NCBI GenBank assembly: GCA_037893245.1
Contig: JBAIAA010000074.1
Coordinates: 1,178,001-1,242,000 of the forward strand
Direction of reading: 5' to 3'
DNA length: 64,000 nucleotides
Origin: Crossaster papposus
Lineage: Eukaryota > Echinodermata > Asteroidea > Velatida > Solasteridae
In this document: piece after piece, positions 20,561-32,935 of the stretch
How the letters are laid out: each line of letters opens with the position of its first letter
How positions within the stretch are numbered: the stretch's first letter is position 1
The notes under the pieces: model-generated
The model's database searches: none
What the model was told of the DNA's origin: nothing
What the model saw: the letters and a program-made list of their open reading frames with translations, nothing else
Position numbers and translations under genes: made by a program

Positions 20561-22645
20561 TTTAATGCATTTATTCAGAAGGTATCGATAGACATTGAAA
20601 TTACACCGTGCTTATCTTAATGTAATGTTTATGCACCGATTTGTTGTTTTCTGTTTATTGTTCGATGTTTTCTGGTTGTTTTCGGTACTTTGTGTTTGTG
20701 CATGTTTTTTGTGTGTATCACATTGCACCTTTTTTTGAAGTACAATATATGCCCAGTGTCGTAACTACTGCCCCCAAAAATCACAAAATATTTAATAGAT
20801 TATTAAAAACTATTTTTTTAAAGAAATTAACATTTGATACATTTCTAAAAATAAAAAGGGGGGGGGGGGGGGTGTCACACCCCTTGCCTTTGCGGCGCTA
20901 CGTTTTTGACTTGCCAACCCCACCCCAACATAATTTTTGTATGCATCTTCTTTTCAGCACTGGAATCATTCAAAACAAAACGATAATTAAACAAACCGTT
21001 TGATTATTTTAATCTGTTGAAGTTGTAAAAAAATACATAACATTATTTTGTTAAATTGAGCCACTGTAATACTTTGACTACTAAAGATTAACAAAGGGTT
21101 CATTCTGTCGTTGTCCGTCATAAATCAAGAGGGGCTATATTTGTTCTTTATTAGTCCAAAAAATAAAACAAGGGGGGCTATATTTGTCCTTTATTAGACC
21201 AAAAAATACTTGAAATCAAAAGAGAGCGTTATCAAATCTACATTCAACATTTCAAAGACTGTTTGCGCTGTTTACAAAATTATTTTTGGGAGTATGCCTT
21301 TTGGTACGCATGATCAATAATGAATTTGAAGATAAGTTTAAACATCCAATTGCCAAAAGCTCCATTTTGTTTTCTCCAATATTTAGTTTTCAGATAAAGG
21401 TACAGTTTCTACAAGCACTTTTGCTAGGTGGTGCTACAAACAATAACCTAGGTTATTATGTTTGTGGTTGGTGCGCAGAAAATGGCCTTTTCGATCAGGA
21501 AAACGGTCTATTCCATTTTTTTGACTGCCAGTGAATGCATTAACTACATGTATGTGTATTGTCCATTGAAGCCCAACAGAGGGCGTTGTCACGTTAAATA
21601 ACCTGGAGTACTTTGCTTGACGATCGCTCCATAACAAAGAGGGTCGGAAAGGAATTTTCATTTTTTTCTCTCTCATACTGGAGTGTTTTAAATCCGTTTA
21701 TTTTTCATTTCCCTGGTTATACATGTAATTTGAGCAAATAATTGAAAAGTGTAACGCTCATCCAAGATGGAAAATTATCCCTTTGGGCAAGTACGTCATT
21801 ACTGAAATATTAATATTATCATCAGAAAACCTTCATTGACACAATTTGTTGCTTAATTTTTTAAGATTGTTAATTTTGTAAACTGTATAATCGAAATGTA
21901 CATGAATTATGAGTTCCTTGATTCGACAATATACAAAATAAATATTGGAAAAGAATGAAGAGTGGTTTTAGTTTGTTACTCTTTTTAAAGATTAGTTGTG
22001 TCATCAAAGATTAAAACAAAAAATAAAAGTCTAATCAAGAAAGGGTGAAACATAATTATTAGGATTTCTACACAGAAGGCGATTTCTCTTAGCAACAGAA
22101 TTCGCCATAATTTTCATGAGTCAAAGACACCGACTTTTTTGCAGCCGAGAGAAAAGCCACACAGGCAGTTTCACGGGCTCTTCGAGAAATAAAATACACA
22201 GGATTAGAATAAAGTTAACCCCGGAAGTTTTGCTCAACTACAGCACCATCATGAATTCCTAAGAACTGGTTGTCAACCTGTTGAAATATCTACCTGGAAA
22301 TCCCCTCAAATACTTGGCAGGGAGCTCCATGACGTAACTGAACACATCTTGGTGTACGGCCGCGCATAGAGAAATAATACGGCCGCGAGTGGGCGGCGCG
22401 CACACAGTGCACTGGGCTCACCCTGCAAATTTGTATATTTTTCTTTGAAATTTCAAAGGTCGAGTTGTCTCGATGTTCAAGTGGTTTCGGCCAAAGATCA
22501 TAGAGTGCCGCAAGGAGACCACTCCATGGTCTTTGGTCTCGAGTTGTGTCGACCGTCGAGCTGTCTGACATTCCTTGGCATATCACATTACCCCTCCACC
22601 AAAAGAAAACTTGCAGACACCGAAACCAAATCGTGAACAGATCAC
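20561..22645. other. No gene recognised; small tandem repeat and a GC-rich patch
   Basis: A run of 17 G lies near 20857-20873. A two-copy repeat of about 50 bp, GGGGCTATATTTGT(T/C)CTTTATTAG, is at 21131-21210. At 22340-22560 the base composition rises and CpG-rich words (CGGCCGCG, GGCGGCGCGC) appear. That patch could be a promoter or 5' exon on either strand, but I see no supported ORF. Confidence 0.4.
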
Positions 22646-24796
22646 AATACTTTTATTGTAACTTCCTGATATATACCAACTGCAGGAAATAGACTCATAT
22701 ATCAACAGTACATTTACATCATTTCGTCATTCACAGATTTTGCCCTACAATACACAAGGATACTATTTGGAAGCTGTAGTTATATTGAACTATCTTACTA
22801 AAAGTAAAATGCAGAAGTTATATTTTAACACTTATAAACCACCATTAGTACACAAACAAAAAGGGGAAATTCTTCCGACTACATTTAAGATATTTGGTTC
22901 CTAACAAAATTATCTTTGAACTTTTAGCAAAAGAATCGAGTTCTCTCTTAACCCAGCCCGTGGCACCAGTTACAGACTAACAGACTTGTCAGCATAGCAG
23001 CAGTCATCAAATGCAATGCTTTTGTTTTGCAGAGATATGCACGAGTTAACCTTTCACACTGAACATTATAGTAACAATGAATTTTCGATGTTGGTGCAGT
23101 GTTGCTCGTTAGATGTTCATAGTGTTACGCATTCACTTTTTTCGTATCAAAATTACTACGCACAAGGTATATTTTTAAAGTTATATGCACCTTTTGTTAA
23201 ACCATCATCTAAGCTTCAATTGGGATAGTCGCAATCACAGTTGAGATGATCCCGACTTATTGTTTGGGCCGTCTCAAGGGCAGTTGGGCCAGTCCTAATT
23301 AAAGTTGGGACGTACATGTACATACTTTTAACAGCCCAAAAAGCATTTTTTGATAATTGCATAAATAAACCAATATCTCACTAGCTGCCATGCATATCCT
23401 TTTTCCATGCAACCTTTAGAAATGTGTAAAACAATATTCACAGAGTGTTGTTCATGGATATGAATCTAATGCTTGTTGGATAAGCATTTGCAGTGTTTGT
23501 TTTTTGTTTAGTGCACACATTTTAGCACAGATAACATGGGAACAATTAGGTATGTAATGTTTGACTGGGTTATCTGGATTGGGGTTCAAGGTTCATCATC
23601 TGGTGAATATAGACTCTCCATGGTGGTGGAAATGACTAGTAAAAACAGTACAACTCATTTCTGGCTTTCAAACGATGAACAAACCCACAACCACAGGATG
23701 TGATGCATGCATAAACAGTCAGGGCCATGTTCGATTAGGTAATATCTCCGTCCTCCCCACGCTTTTGAATCAAGTATATTAGGTTCCAAAGGACAATAAT
23801 CTATGATTCATTTCTAAACTTTATACACTTTATTTGGCTAGTCTTCCACGGAACATTTCATGACATCTGATCTAAAACAACCAAAAAGTGACTTTTAACA
23901 CAACTTAATCCTGTTACAATTATTACGCTAGCCTACACCACATTTTGATTCACATTCGAGAAAGGAATGTAATTAGTCGCACAGAAAGATAACGGATTAC
24001 AATCATATTTATTATGCTAGGCATGCGTGTATACAACGCTTGCATTAAACTTGGATTTCTAACCAGGAGTACATATAAAATCTTCATAAGCACAGTATGA
24101 TTGCTAAATATTCACATTACACACTATCACAAACATTTTGGTACTTTTAGGGGTTAAGGGGTTTCAATTTTTGTTTAACAGGCGCTCCATACTTTCATTG
24201 GAAATAGGCAAATAATGCGCATGACTGTATGAAAGCTGTGCAGTACCCTCATCAATTGACAATGTATTAAAGTAAGGGAATTGCCTATAAATACTATAAT
24301 CAGGAAAACAGTTACATTTACAGGAAGATTAATTCAGGACATTGTGTAAGCTAAAGAATTTTTGAAAGATACAATTACAAGTAATACTCAGAAAATATTA
24401 GTTTTTCCAGATGTACGTTTCTTATGCCCAACCTCATATTCTACAGTCTTTGGAGGCTTTTAACATGCAAATAGATTCGTTTCTTTAATATTAAAATAAA
24501 AATAAAAGAATGATCAACATATTGGCAGCTTTGAATTGTAAACAATAGCATTATTACTGATGGTGGCTTATTAATTTCACTTAAAATGGCTAACAAAGCT
24601 ATATCTTCTGTTGCAATGTACACGCTACGTTATGAACAATTTTACATTTCTATACACAATTCAAACACATTTTGATTCATCTGTATGTTGTAAATAATGA
24701 AGATCATCATAACAGCTAAATAATGTACTATTTATGATTTTTGGAACTTGAACCTACTTTTTCATATGAAGCGAGTATGAAACCTTAGATAACCAA
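22646..24796. other. No gene recognised
   Basis: AT-rich, with no clear terminal repeats and no exon-like ORF. An AATAAA-type signal is present on the minus strand near 22650-22660. A long 3' UTR of the V-ATPase gene cannot be excluded, but nothing proves it. Confidence 0.35.
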
Positions 24797-24883
24797 CCCC
24801 CCCCGCCCCCCCCCCCCCCCCCCCCCCCCTCTTTTGTGTTGGTCGATGTTTGCGGAATGTTGTAATTTCTCGGAAATTCTTTT

Positions 24884-24914
<31 letters not shown>

Positions 24915-24917
24915 GAG
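24797..24917. repeat. Facing poly-C and poly-G tracts
   Basis: A C-run with one G interruption (about 24797-24829) is followed 65 bases later by a G-run (about 24893-24917). They can pair with each other on one strand, or each could form quadruplex or i-motif structures. Confidence 0.85.
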
Positions 24918-25458
24918 GGTAGGATAACAATAGTCTAGAGAGTGTATAGGTTTAAGGGGTGTCCCTTGGTCTCATACTGGGTTTATATTTTGTTATGCTG
25001 TTATCAGAGTGGATTTTATTGCAACACTTTTAAGTGAAGATTAGAAAATTGCCAAGCAAACCAAAGTTAACCAAGAATAAAGCAAAAAGTACTGTTACTG
25101 ATGCGACTGGGGTGCTGTACCTGGTTACCACGACACCGTGTAGTTTAGAAAGTCTATCGGTTGTTTTATTTACGGAATAGATATTGTTCTCAAATTTTGC
25201 TCAAATATTATCGCCTTCTTTTAGAGTACACAAGTTTTAATTGAATTTTGCACTTTTCTCTGAAAAAGCAATCAACATTTTCTTTTCTGCTTATTTATAA
25301 GCTCATAAAAAAAAAGAATTAAATGACACATTAAATTTATCCATTAACAAAAAAATGAAATGACTGTACAAATACGTGTTTTTTAAGTCTAAATGATGGT
25401 ATATATGCCAATCCTACCCGTTACATTCACTTTGTCCAAGAAAACTACCTCTTCGACA

Positions 25459-25886
25459 ATAAGCAAGTTCAGTATTCCAACTGAGCATGTGCATAAGAAG
25501 ATTTCGATGATTTTCCTTGAAATAACGTTTGTTGAAAAAACAACAACAATGTTTGGACAGTAAAGTGTTTTCAGGAGAACAAAGGTTTCTATCGTGTTTT
25601 TTTATTACACAAAAAAAAAAGGAACAGAATGCAGATTCGGTTACCAGGAGACGATGTCACAAAAGACTAAGATCAATCTTAGGAAGGCTAACTCATCCTA
25701 ACTTGCATTGGATCTATTGCAAGTTAGGAGGAGTTACTCTTCCTAAGATTGATCTCAACATTGGTGAACTCCGCCGCAGGTCCCCATAGCCTTGTGCATT
25801 TATCTGCCGCATTTATCAAAAGAAAAAAAATTGTCGCATCTTGTTACAGTGCACATCCGCAGTTGGAAAACTGAACTGGCTTATTC
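25459..25886. mobile_element. MITE with AATAAGC(A/C)..GCATGTGCA ends, hit by a smaller hairpin
   Basis: Left AATAAGCAAGTTCAGTATTCC..GAGCATGTGCATAAGAAGATTT is inverted with CATCTTGTTACAGTGCACAT..GGAAAACTGAACTGGCTTATT on the right. The copy at 36461-36855 has the same design. At 25669-25755 lies an 87-bp perfect-arm hairpin (AAGATCAATCTTAGGAAG ... CTTCCTAAGATTGATCT). Confidence 0.7.
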
Positions 25887-26102
25887 ATGCGGACGTCGCA
25901 GGATTTGTAACTTTTTTTGTTTATTAGAGGTTTTTGGGGTGATTTTGTAATCATTATGATGTGGTCCGGAACTGGAAACAATTATTTGGTTTTAAACATT
26001 TGCTGTTTTTATTTTTATTTTTGGGGGGTGGGGGAGATGGGTGGGGGGTGGGGCACTGCCAAAGGTAAGTGTACCCGGTATTGCAGATTTCGATTTCCCC
26101 GC

Positions 26103-28553
26103 TCACTTGGTCGAGAGAAGCAAAGCGACGATTAGTCCGTACAATCCCAGGACTTCGGCAAAGATGAGGATTAGGATCATGCCGACGAAGAGCCTTGGCT
26201 GTTGCGCTGTGCCTCTAACTCCAGCATCGCCCACGATACCGATGGCAAAGCCCGCAGCTAGACCGCACAGGCCCACACTCAGCCCAGCGCCTAGATGAAG
26301 GAAGCTCCTAGAAAACACACAAAGAATATGGACAAATTAATCTCAATACTAATAGTGACCTGGCACCAACCATGAAATGAGCGGAAAGTCGCACAGGGCC
26401 AAAACGAATTATTGGCCAAAACGTTCATTTTTCAAGTGGGAGGTCGTTTTCGAGTTTTTATATACAAAACACCCTTCTTTATCATATCCCAAAATTGTAT
26501 AGCTCAATTAAAACTCTAAAGTGTGTTTTTTGGTGGCTGAATTGCACTGAGTGATAGTCTAGTTGGCACGGTTCACGGACTCAAAACAAGGGAGCATGAC
26601 TTCAGCTATTTCAAAAGAGTATAGCGGCGGCTAGGAATAAGCTACAGCAACACACAATACATCATTTGAAAACTTCGGACTTCTTTCTAGAAATATAATA
26701 ATGTAAATTTTGTTATTTTGCGACTTTCCACCCATTTCGTGGCGCCAGGTCACAATAGGTCTCTCTCAAATTTCCTACATATTGAGTGTCAACTTGCATG
26801 ACGCACGCTGGCTGCGCCATTATTCAAACACATTTAACAAGCACGTGTTTGGTACATCTCCCAACGCATGATTGATTGCGTAGAATCAAAGTTGCAGTTT
26901 TTTTTACCAAAGTGGCAGAGTTTTAGGAGAAATGCATCCTTACTTACATGCATTTCACATTAGTAGTTGTGTATTAACTAACAAAAATTTGAAGAACTTT
27001 CACAATTTTGCCGTAAACAATTCGGCCTTTCAAAATATTTGCGGTAAATGTTACGACCCACGTCCGAGTCACTTCAGCTCTGATTGCCGAGTTTCCAATG
27101 TGCATTAGAAGAGAGCAGGGTTCCCTGAAGCTCACTTCAAGTTCAGACTGCATGTACTTACTTGAATAGCGTGTAGCCCTCCCCTAACGAATTCGCAATG
27201 ACCACAGCCACCACCAGACCGTAGATAGCAATGATACCAGCCATAACCACAGGTATAACGGACTTGATAATGAGCTCTGGTCTCATTATACTCATGGCTG
27301 CAATACCCGTGCCGCTCTTTGCCGTTCCGTAGGCTGCTCCAAAAGCTAGAAAAGAAACAAAAACATACATCATACAAGTAATACAAAAAAAAGAGCAACT
27401 ACATAATACTATAGTAACCCCCCGTCAACCTATCCACGAGCAATAATTATCTTAGTGACATTTGTGAAGTTATTGTAAATAATTCAAAATATGCCGCGGT
27501 CCGGTACACATTTTACTCAACATTTTCCCTTTGCGATAATTGAATAAATGAGGAAAATAAATGAGATTCCCGGATGTCCGACCACGAGAATGCCACGGTG
27601 TCCAGTGAAGGAACTTACTTGGATTGTCCTTAGCCCTAGTCTATGACCTCGCACTAGAGTAGACTGTGCTGTAGGCCATACCGTGTTCAGTGCGCAAAGC
27701 TACGAATTTGTTTCATTTTTTTATGAACATCATTCGGTCTTAAACTCGGCATGCAGGTTCACTTACCATAGCGCAGCGATATTTCGCCAAAATTAGGACT
27801 TTTCCATGGTTCTGTCTGGTGTATTTTGTCTCTTTTGTGCAGCATAAGAAGGCTCGGCTAGGCAATATAGCGGAATCGACATGTACGCGCAGGTGCACAC
27901 AGCTCGTCGCGCCAATACAACAGCAGTTGTTTCATGAAATACCATTAACTGGTGCATGCTGCTGCATTATAATTATATGGCTGATGAAGACGAGCTCGGC
28001 TAGCCTTTGGTATTTCATGAAACCGTCGGTTTTGTTGGTGCGACGAGTGTTCGCCATATTGCCGAGCTGGCTCTTCATGTGATGACGTGCAGTTTATGCT
28101 GCACAAAAGAGACCAAATAATACACCAGACGGGACCATGAAAAAGTCCTAATTTTGTCGATATATCGATGCGCTACGAGTACGAGAAAAAAATGAACCTA
28201 TCTATAATCTATATGAGAAAAAAAAGGAAAGAAATCTGTAACTTTGCGCACTCAACACGGTATGCCTACAGCACGGAGTCTACTCTAGTGCGGGGCCATG
28301 GCATAGACTAGAGCTAGATTGTCCGGTGATAATCAAGTCTTGATGCAACAAAATATCTATAACCATGTTGATGTACGTTATATAGTTACAAAATTATTAA
28401 ACACAAACTCAAACGACCAGGGCAAGGCCGGGGTGTGTGCAAAAGAATGGAGAATTCACGATTCGTTTACTTACCACTGAAAACCATGGCGGCAGTAGCG
28501 CCCATTATGCCGAAAAAGGGAGTATACAGAGGTTCTCCAGCTGCACCAGACAT
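26103..28553 (-). CDS. ATP6V0C: V-type proton ATPase 16-kDa proteolipid subunit c, complete in three exons
   Basis: Minus-strand exons are 28475-28553, 27162-27345 and 26103-26307 (79+184+205 = 468 nt), giving 155 residues plus stop, the usual animal length. All introns have GT..AG (donors GTAAGTAAAC and GTAAGTACAT). The protein starts [20 protein letters not shown] and has the duplicated four-helix proteolipid fold: helices near 14-36, 53-78, 92-115 and 128-151. The proton-carrying glutamate is Glu139 in [11 protein letters not shown]. The first-half [18 protein letters not shown] and the second-half [20 protein letters not shown] loops are family hallmarks. The subunit forms the rotating c-ring of the Vo sector in lysosomal, Golgi and vesicle membranes. 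Intron 1 (27346-28474) holds a foldback element, and intron 2 (26308-27161) a MITE. Possible polyadenylation signals (AATAAA on the minus strand) lie about 90 bases after the stop, near 26008-26013. Confidence 0.97.
26354..26754. mobile_element. MITE, TGTGACC-end group, in ATP6V0C intron 2
   Basis: GTGACCTGGCACCAACCATGA..GAAAGTCGCA at the left is inverted with TGCGACTTTCCACCC..CGTGGCGCCAGGTCACA at the right. It is the closest relative of the element at 62313 (same GGCACCA / GAAAGTCGCA words). Confidence 0.85.
27630..28316. mobile_element. Foldback element in ATP6V0C intron 1, 8-bp target duplication GATTGTCC
   Basis: GATTGTCC occurs at 27622-27629 and again at 28317-28324. Between them the arms are inverted over about 200 bp: TAGCCCTAGTCTATG / CATAGACTAGAGCTA, GCACTAGAGTAGACT / AGTCTACTCTAGTGC, and TTTGTGCAGCATAA / TTATGCTGCACAAA. 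8-bp duplications fit hAT-type or P-type elements. It is non-coding. Confidence 0.85.
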
Positions 28554-28679
28554 CTTGATGATTTCTGTGTTTTATTTAGAAAGAGAAAAAAACAACAGAC
28601 TAGTAGATGACTAAAAGAAAATCCTGGTCGACTTGTCCGTGCGTCTCTGCAAGTGCAAGAGTAAAAAATGGCTACGGCC

Positions 28680-28725
28680 GATCCGTGACGTGATTATATA
28701 TGCAGAGCAATCATGTGATTAGAAG
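28680..28725 (-). promoter_or_regulatory. Candidate ATP6V0C promoter: M-box TCATGTGA, CRE-like GTGACGTGA, TATA
   Basis: About 130-165 bp upstream of the ATG, GTGACGTGA (28685-28693), TTATATAT (28694-28701) and TCATGTGA (28711-28718) cluster. TCATGTGA is the M-box bound by MITF/TFE factors, which drive V-ATPase and lysosomal genes in animals. The sites are seen; the function is inferred. Confidence 0.4.
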
Positions 28726-29778
28726 TCTGGCATACGCACAGAACACATGCACAAACTCGATGAGAGTTGTGAGTCTGGGTTTAGACTACTACATAAATTA
28801 CGACGATAACTTTATGATTACGACACCGGTAATACTCATCCGTTTGATATGGCGAGCCGATTGTGACAAAGTTTCGCTTTTAATCAGCATGAATTTGTTA
28901 TGACTCCTAGTCCTACCATGGAGGAATAAGAGCACCACGTACGTCCTCCATGGTCCTACAGGTAATTAACTTTGGCCAAAAGTCCAAAATAGTTTTAAAA
29001 GTCCTTTATTCAATACAGACAGACCACTGACAAAATATCTAAAGATTTTTCGAAATGCCCCAAACAAATCTGATCAAAATTAAAGATATAGGCATATTTC
29101 CCAATTATATGATTTATCGGTAGACCGTTAAAGGGGTCGTTTACGTTTTTTAATTACTCCAAAAATTAATGGCAAAAATAAATTACTTGGTAAGAACGCT
29201 CTATGGTAAGAAGTACAGCATTTTTAGAAACTTTTCACTTCGAAGTACTGCGGTTATGGAAAAAGATATCACTTTTTATCCCCAAAATTTTGAATCTGAG
29301 AAGCTGCAGTAACGTTTCTCAGATTGTGTATTCCAATGCAAAATACTATTCTTCCTGCGCCACATAACCGCTCCAGATTTTCGGCAATATCTCAAAATCG
29401 CTACCACCTTTTGAAATGATTTTTTTGACAGGTATAGTACGGTGGCTGGGCGAGGGCTTTTTGTAGCGGTTTTCCCTCGGTTGGTAAACCCCCGACTCCC
29501 GCCACCGGTATTACCTGACCCTAAAAGCCGCACAGTCAATATGACCGGCCAGGGACCGGATCCGTTTGGGTGGAAATATACCGCCAAACAGAATTTAGTC
29601 CCATTCGGTGATCTGCCTAGTGTCTGCTGTCATGCGTCCAAAAGTGTTCCAAAACAACCCCGTTTTCCCCTTTTCAGGTTGCTAAGTTATTCTTTAAGAT
29701 AATGCCAAATTTTAAACAACCTCATTTATACAACTCACAACGGCCCTGTCAGACCACTGACAGCTAATCTTAACTTAT
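28726..29778. other. Intergenic; small CCATGGAGGAATAAGA palindrome at 28911-28960
   Basis: TCCTACCATGGAGGAATAAG ... CCTCCATGGTCC is a small inverted repeat. Related pieces are at 34537-34593 and 63952. The remainder, including a GC-richer stretch at 29440-29640, has no supported gene. Confidence 0.45.
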
Positions 29779-31362
29779 TAGTCCGGGAGCCCAGCCAGGT
29801 TTAATCATAATTTTTAGTGCAAAAGGTTTGAAGCGTGGGATATGTAGGGGTGACTGGGACAACTGCAAAATGGGTTTTCTTAAGTTTGGCGAGTGGTGCG
29901 TTGGGTGGGGGGAGCCCCTGACAGACCCCCCAAAATTCGATTTAATCATAATCTTGAGTGCAAACATAATTTCTTCATGAGTCGAAAGTTTATCGTGTAC
30001 TGAATAGGATTTGTATACTTAAGAACAATATAATTGGTGCTAAGTACACTTAAGAAGGTCTTTAATTAGTGCTAATTACACGTTTAATCATAATTTTGAG
30101 TGCAAGGATAAAACAAGTGTCAATGTGTAGCTGACACCTTGCTGGAGCAAAATCCGCCACTTAAGAAAGTTTCAAGTGGTGCCATCCCTAATTAAGAAAG
30201 GGTCAAAGGTCATCATACGTCATTAAACACCAATAATTATAAGGTTGAGTGCAACTTGCATTTATGTGTATATCAACAGGTTATCATAGACCGATTACTG
30301 ATCACAAGCTTAAGAACATGATATATAGTGCAAAGTCTAATTAAGAAGGTATGTAATTAGTGCTAATTACACGTTTAATCATAATTACGAGTGCAAGAAT
30401 AAAACAAGTGTCAATGTGTAGCTAACACCTTGCTGGAGCAAAATCCGCCACTTAAGAAAGTTAAAAGTGGTGCCATCCCTAATTAAGAAAGGGTCAAAGG
30501 TCACCAGGGGTATAAACTGAACACCAACAAAGAACAATGTAAGTGCAACTTGCATTTCTATGTGGATCAACCGTTTATTATGGACCAATCACTGATTACA
30601 CAGCGCAATGTCCGATCAAAATGTCTGATTAATAAATGATTAGAATGATAATTGAAATCATAAAACGAGCGTCAAAGTGTACATGTACTTTACCAAACGC
30701 AGGAACAAAACCCACCACATACAAAATATCACAAACAGTCATGAAGTCATGAAATTGCCTGTACCCTCTCAAACACGGAAGGGTGTAAATATGTAATACG
30801 TTAAAGTTAGGGAATAAAACGTTAAAGTTAGACAATATGACAATACTGCCGCCTCCCTTAATGATTCTCTTGATGAAGAATGCGTAGTACCTAATGTCAC
30901 ATAAGAGTTTGTTCAAAAGCAAATATAATCTATGTCGGTTGGGAAAGCAACAGCTCTGGATGGCATTGGTGTTAAAATTGTCAAAATTGCTTCACCTTAG
31001 GCCTATATTATTAAATCTTTAACTGGTAATTTTAACCTGTCTATAAGATGTGAGCGATACCCTAAAAATTGGAAACATGCAAGAAATAAATGTAGTACAG
31101 GTAACTATCGGCCTATTTCTATACTGCCAATTATCTCAAAGATTTTTGAAAGATAGGTGCACACATCGGTATATAGCTACCTTGATGAAAACAATCTGAT
31201 TTCCAGTCAGGATTTAGACCCCTGCACTCAACTGAAAGCACCATACACGACTTAACAAAATGTGTCTTGAGGCCATGGAGAATAGAGAAGTTACAGGGCA
31301 GTGTGTTTATAGATCTCAGTAAAGTATTTGATTGTGTTAATCATGAAATCTTACCAGAGAAA

Positions 31363-31575
31363 CTACACGCTTAAAACTAAAGTGTTGAATCAACCTTATA
31401 AGTGTGCGGTCAGTGACTACACTTTAAAAGGTTGGATTTCAACCATAAAACTGTTGAATTCATCACATTGAGTGTTGAATTCAACAGTTTTATGGTTGAA
31501 ATCCAACCTTTTAAAGAGTAGTCACTGACCGCACACTTATAAGGTTGATTCAACACTTTAGTTTTAAGCGTGTAG
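31363..31575. mobile_element. Palindromic MITE, 213 bp, inside the LINE
   Basis: CTACACGCTTAAAACTAAAG at the left and CTTTAGTTTTAAGCGTGTAG at the right are perfect inverted repeats. The two halves remain complementary to the centre (CAACAGTTTTATGGTTGAAA region), giving arms of about 95 bp. The near-absence of mismatches suggests a recent insertion relative to the LINE. Confidence 0.9.
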
Positions 31576-31908
31576 AAAAGATGAACATGTCATCTCCTGT
31601 AATTAATTGGTTTATTAAAGTCGTAAATAAGTGATCGTAGTCAGTCTGTAAATGTTGGCGGCACCATGTCCGTAAACATTGGTGTTCCGTAGGGGTCGAT
31701 ACTAGTTTATTGTTTATGCTAGTGATCTTCCTTTTTCTATATTCCCAAACTGCAACTTATTTATGTAAGCTGATGACTCATGTGAAGCTCCTCAAATACA
31801 GCTCTTACTAGTTTTCACAACTGGTGCGTAAGAAACAAGCTAGCATTAAACGCCACTAAAACTAAATGTATGCCTATTGGTACAAGGCAGAAAATATCAA
31901 ATGTTGAC

Positions 31909-32264
31909 TTAAAGGTAGTATACACTATTTGCGGATATCGAACAAAATGACTACCGAATTATTAAGAAATATTTTACTTATTTGAAAGTAAATAACAATT
32001 GCAGGCATCCAGCAAAATTATTGCGCTAGATATCCTGTATTTGTTCCAAAAATTAAATTTTATAAAAAAAACAAATCACGATCGCCGGACGGTGAATCTA
32101 ACAAAACAAGAACAACATAAGAACCATTGCCCGACGCCGGTTGAAAACGAACGCCGTTTTTGTTTTGCTTTTTTCAGGATCCGATATTGACTATAAAATA
32201 CAACCCCCAAAATCCACCAATTTATGATAAATAAAGCAATTACTAATGGTGTATCAACCTTTAA
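31909..32264. mobile_element. TTAA-flanked AAAGGTAG MITE inside the LINE
   Basis: TTAA at both edges; ends AAAGGTAGTATACACTATTT and CTAATGGTGTATCAACCTTT. Interior landmarks GGCATCCAGCAAAATTATTG and GACGCCGGTTGAAAACGAAC are present. The LINE frame for GTRQKISNVDLK is cut at the left edge and resumes after the right. Confidence 0.88.
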
Positions 32265-32935
32265 ACATAATGCATGCATGCATGCATTGCTGTCTTATTG
32301 AAAACGTGAAGTCTTGTAAATGTGTGGGCGTAGTTATTGATGAGCATTAAGTTGGGGCCCACATGTCGAATACGTAAGGAAAGCTGTTGTATCTAAATTT
32401 AAACATAATCCGTGATTATGTTCCTAAACACAGCCTACACACACATTTTGTAAGTTTAGTTATGCCAACATTAGAGTATTGTTGTACTGTGTAAGAAGGA
32501 AGGTACATATCTCACGATAATATTTTAATGTCTCAAAATAGCCGCGCGAATAATCCTTAATGTACCTTCTTAGCATCTTCAGATTTTATGTTTGCTCGTC
32601 TTAATTGGGCTAAGTCAAAAAAAGGCTACTCTTGTCTTCAAAAGTCTTAACAAAATGACTCCTTTGTACATGACAAATTAATAGTTTCACACCAATTATA
32701 GTTATTCGCGAAACAAGGCAATCAACCCACACGGCACTGACAGTTCCTTTCGCCAAAAAAGAATGCTACGCCACAAGTTTCGCTGTGAGTGGTGGAAATA
32801 TTTGAAATAATCTGCCCGAACAATTGCAAACATTGGACTCATTAAGCACATTTAAATCTGAGCTCCGCTGTGTCATCCGTTAGATATTATGCCAATTGCG
32901 CTGATCTATATATAGTTATATCTTGGTTGCCACTA

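Larger units (their letters stand above)
30945..32935 (+). mobile_element. Degenerate LINE (non-LTR retrotransposon), RT region
   Basis: Pieces of a reverse transcriptase are readable in shifting frames: NYRPISILPIISKIFER (about 31102-31155), GFRPLHSTESTIHDL (about 31210-31255), VFIDLSKVFDCVNHEIL (about 31299-31350), a damaged ADDS box (about 31770) and NWCVRNKLALNATKTKCMPI (about 31818-31876). After the MITE at 31909 comes a tail with ECYATSFAVSGGNI and NNLPEQLQTLDSLSTFKSEL (about 32760-32860). The order and motifs fit the Jockey/CR1/L2 group. It has many stops and frameshifts, so it is dead. Confidence 0.75.

Noticed and set aside
22290-22586. Minus-strand 98-codon frame in a GC-rich patch
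   Set aside because: No domain, no splice-bounded structure and no repeat match; kept only as a CpG-rich patch.
29770-29967. Open frame that also appears at 34294-34521 with identical protein sequence
   Set aside because: It is the inverted-repeat arm of the foldback element read on both sides; there is no domain or codon bias.
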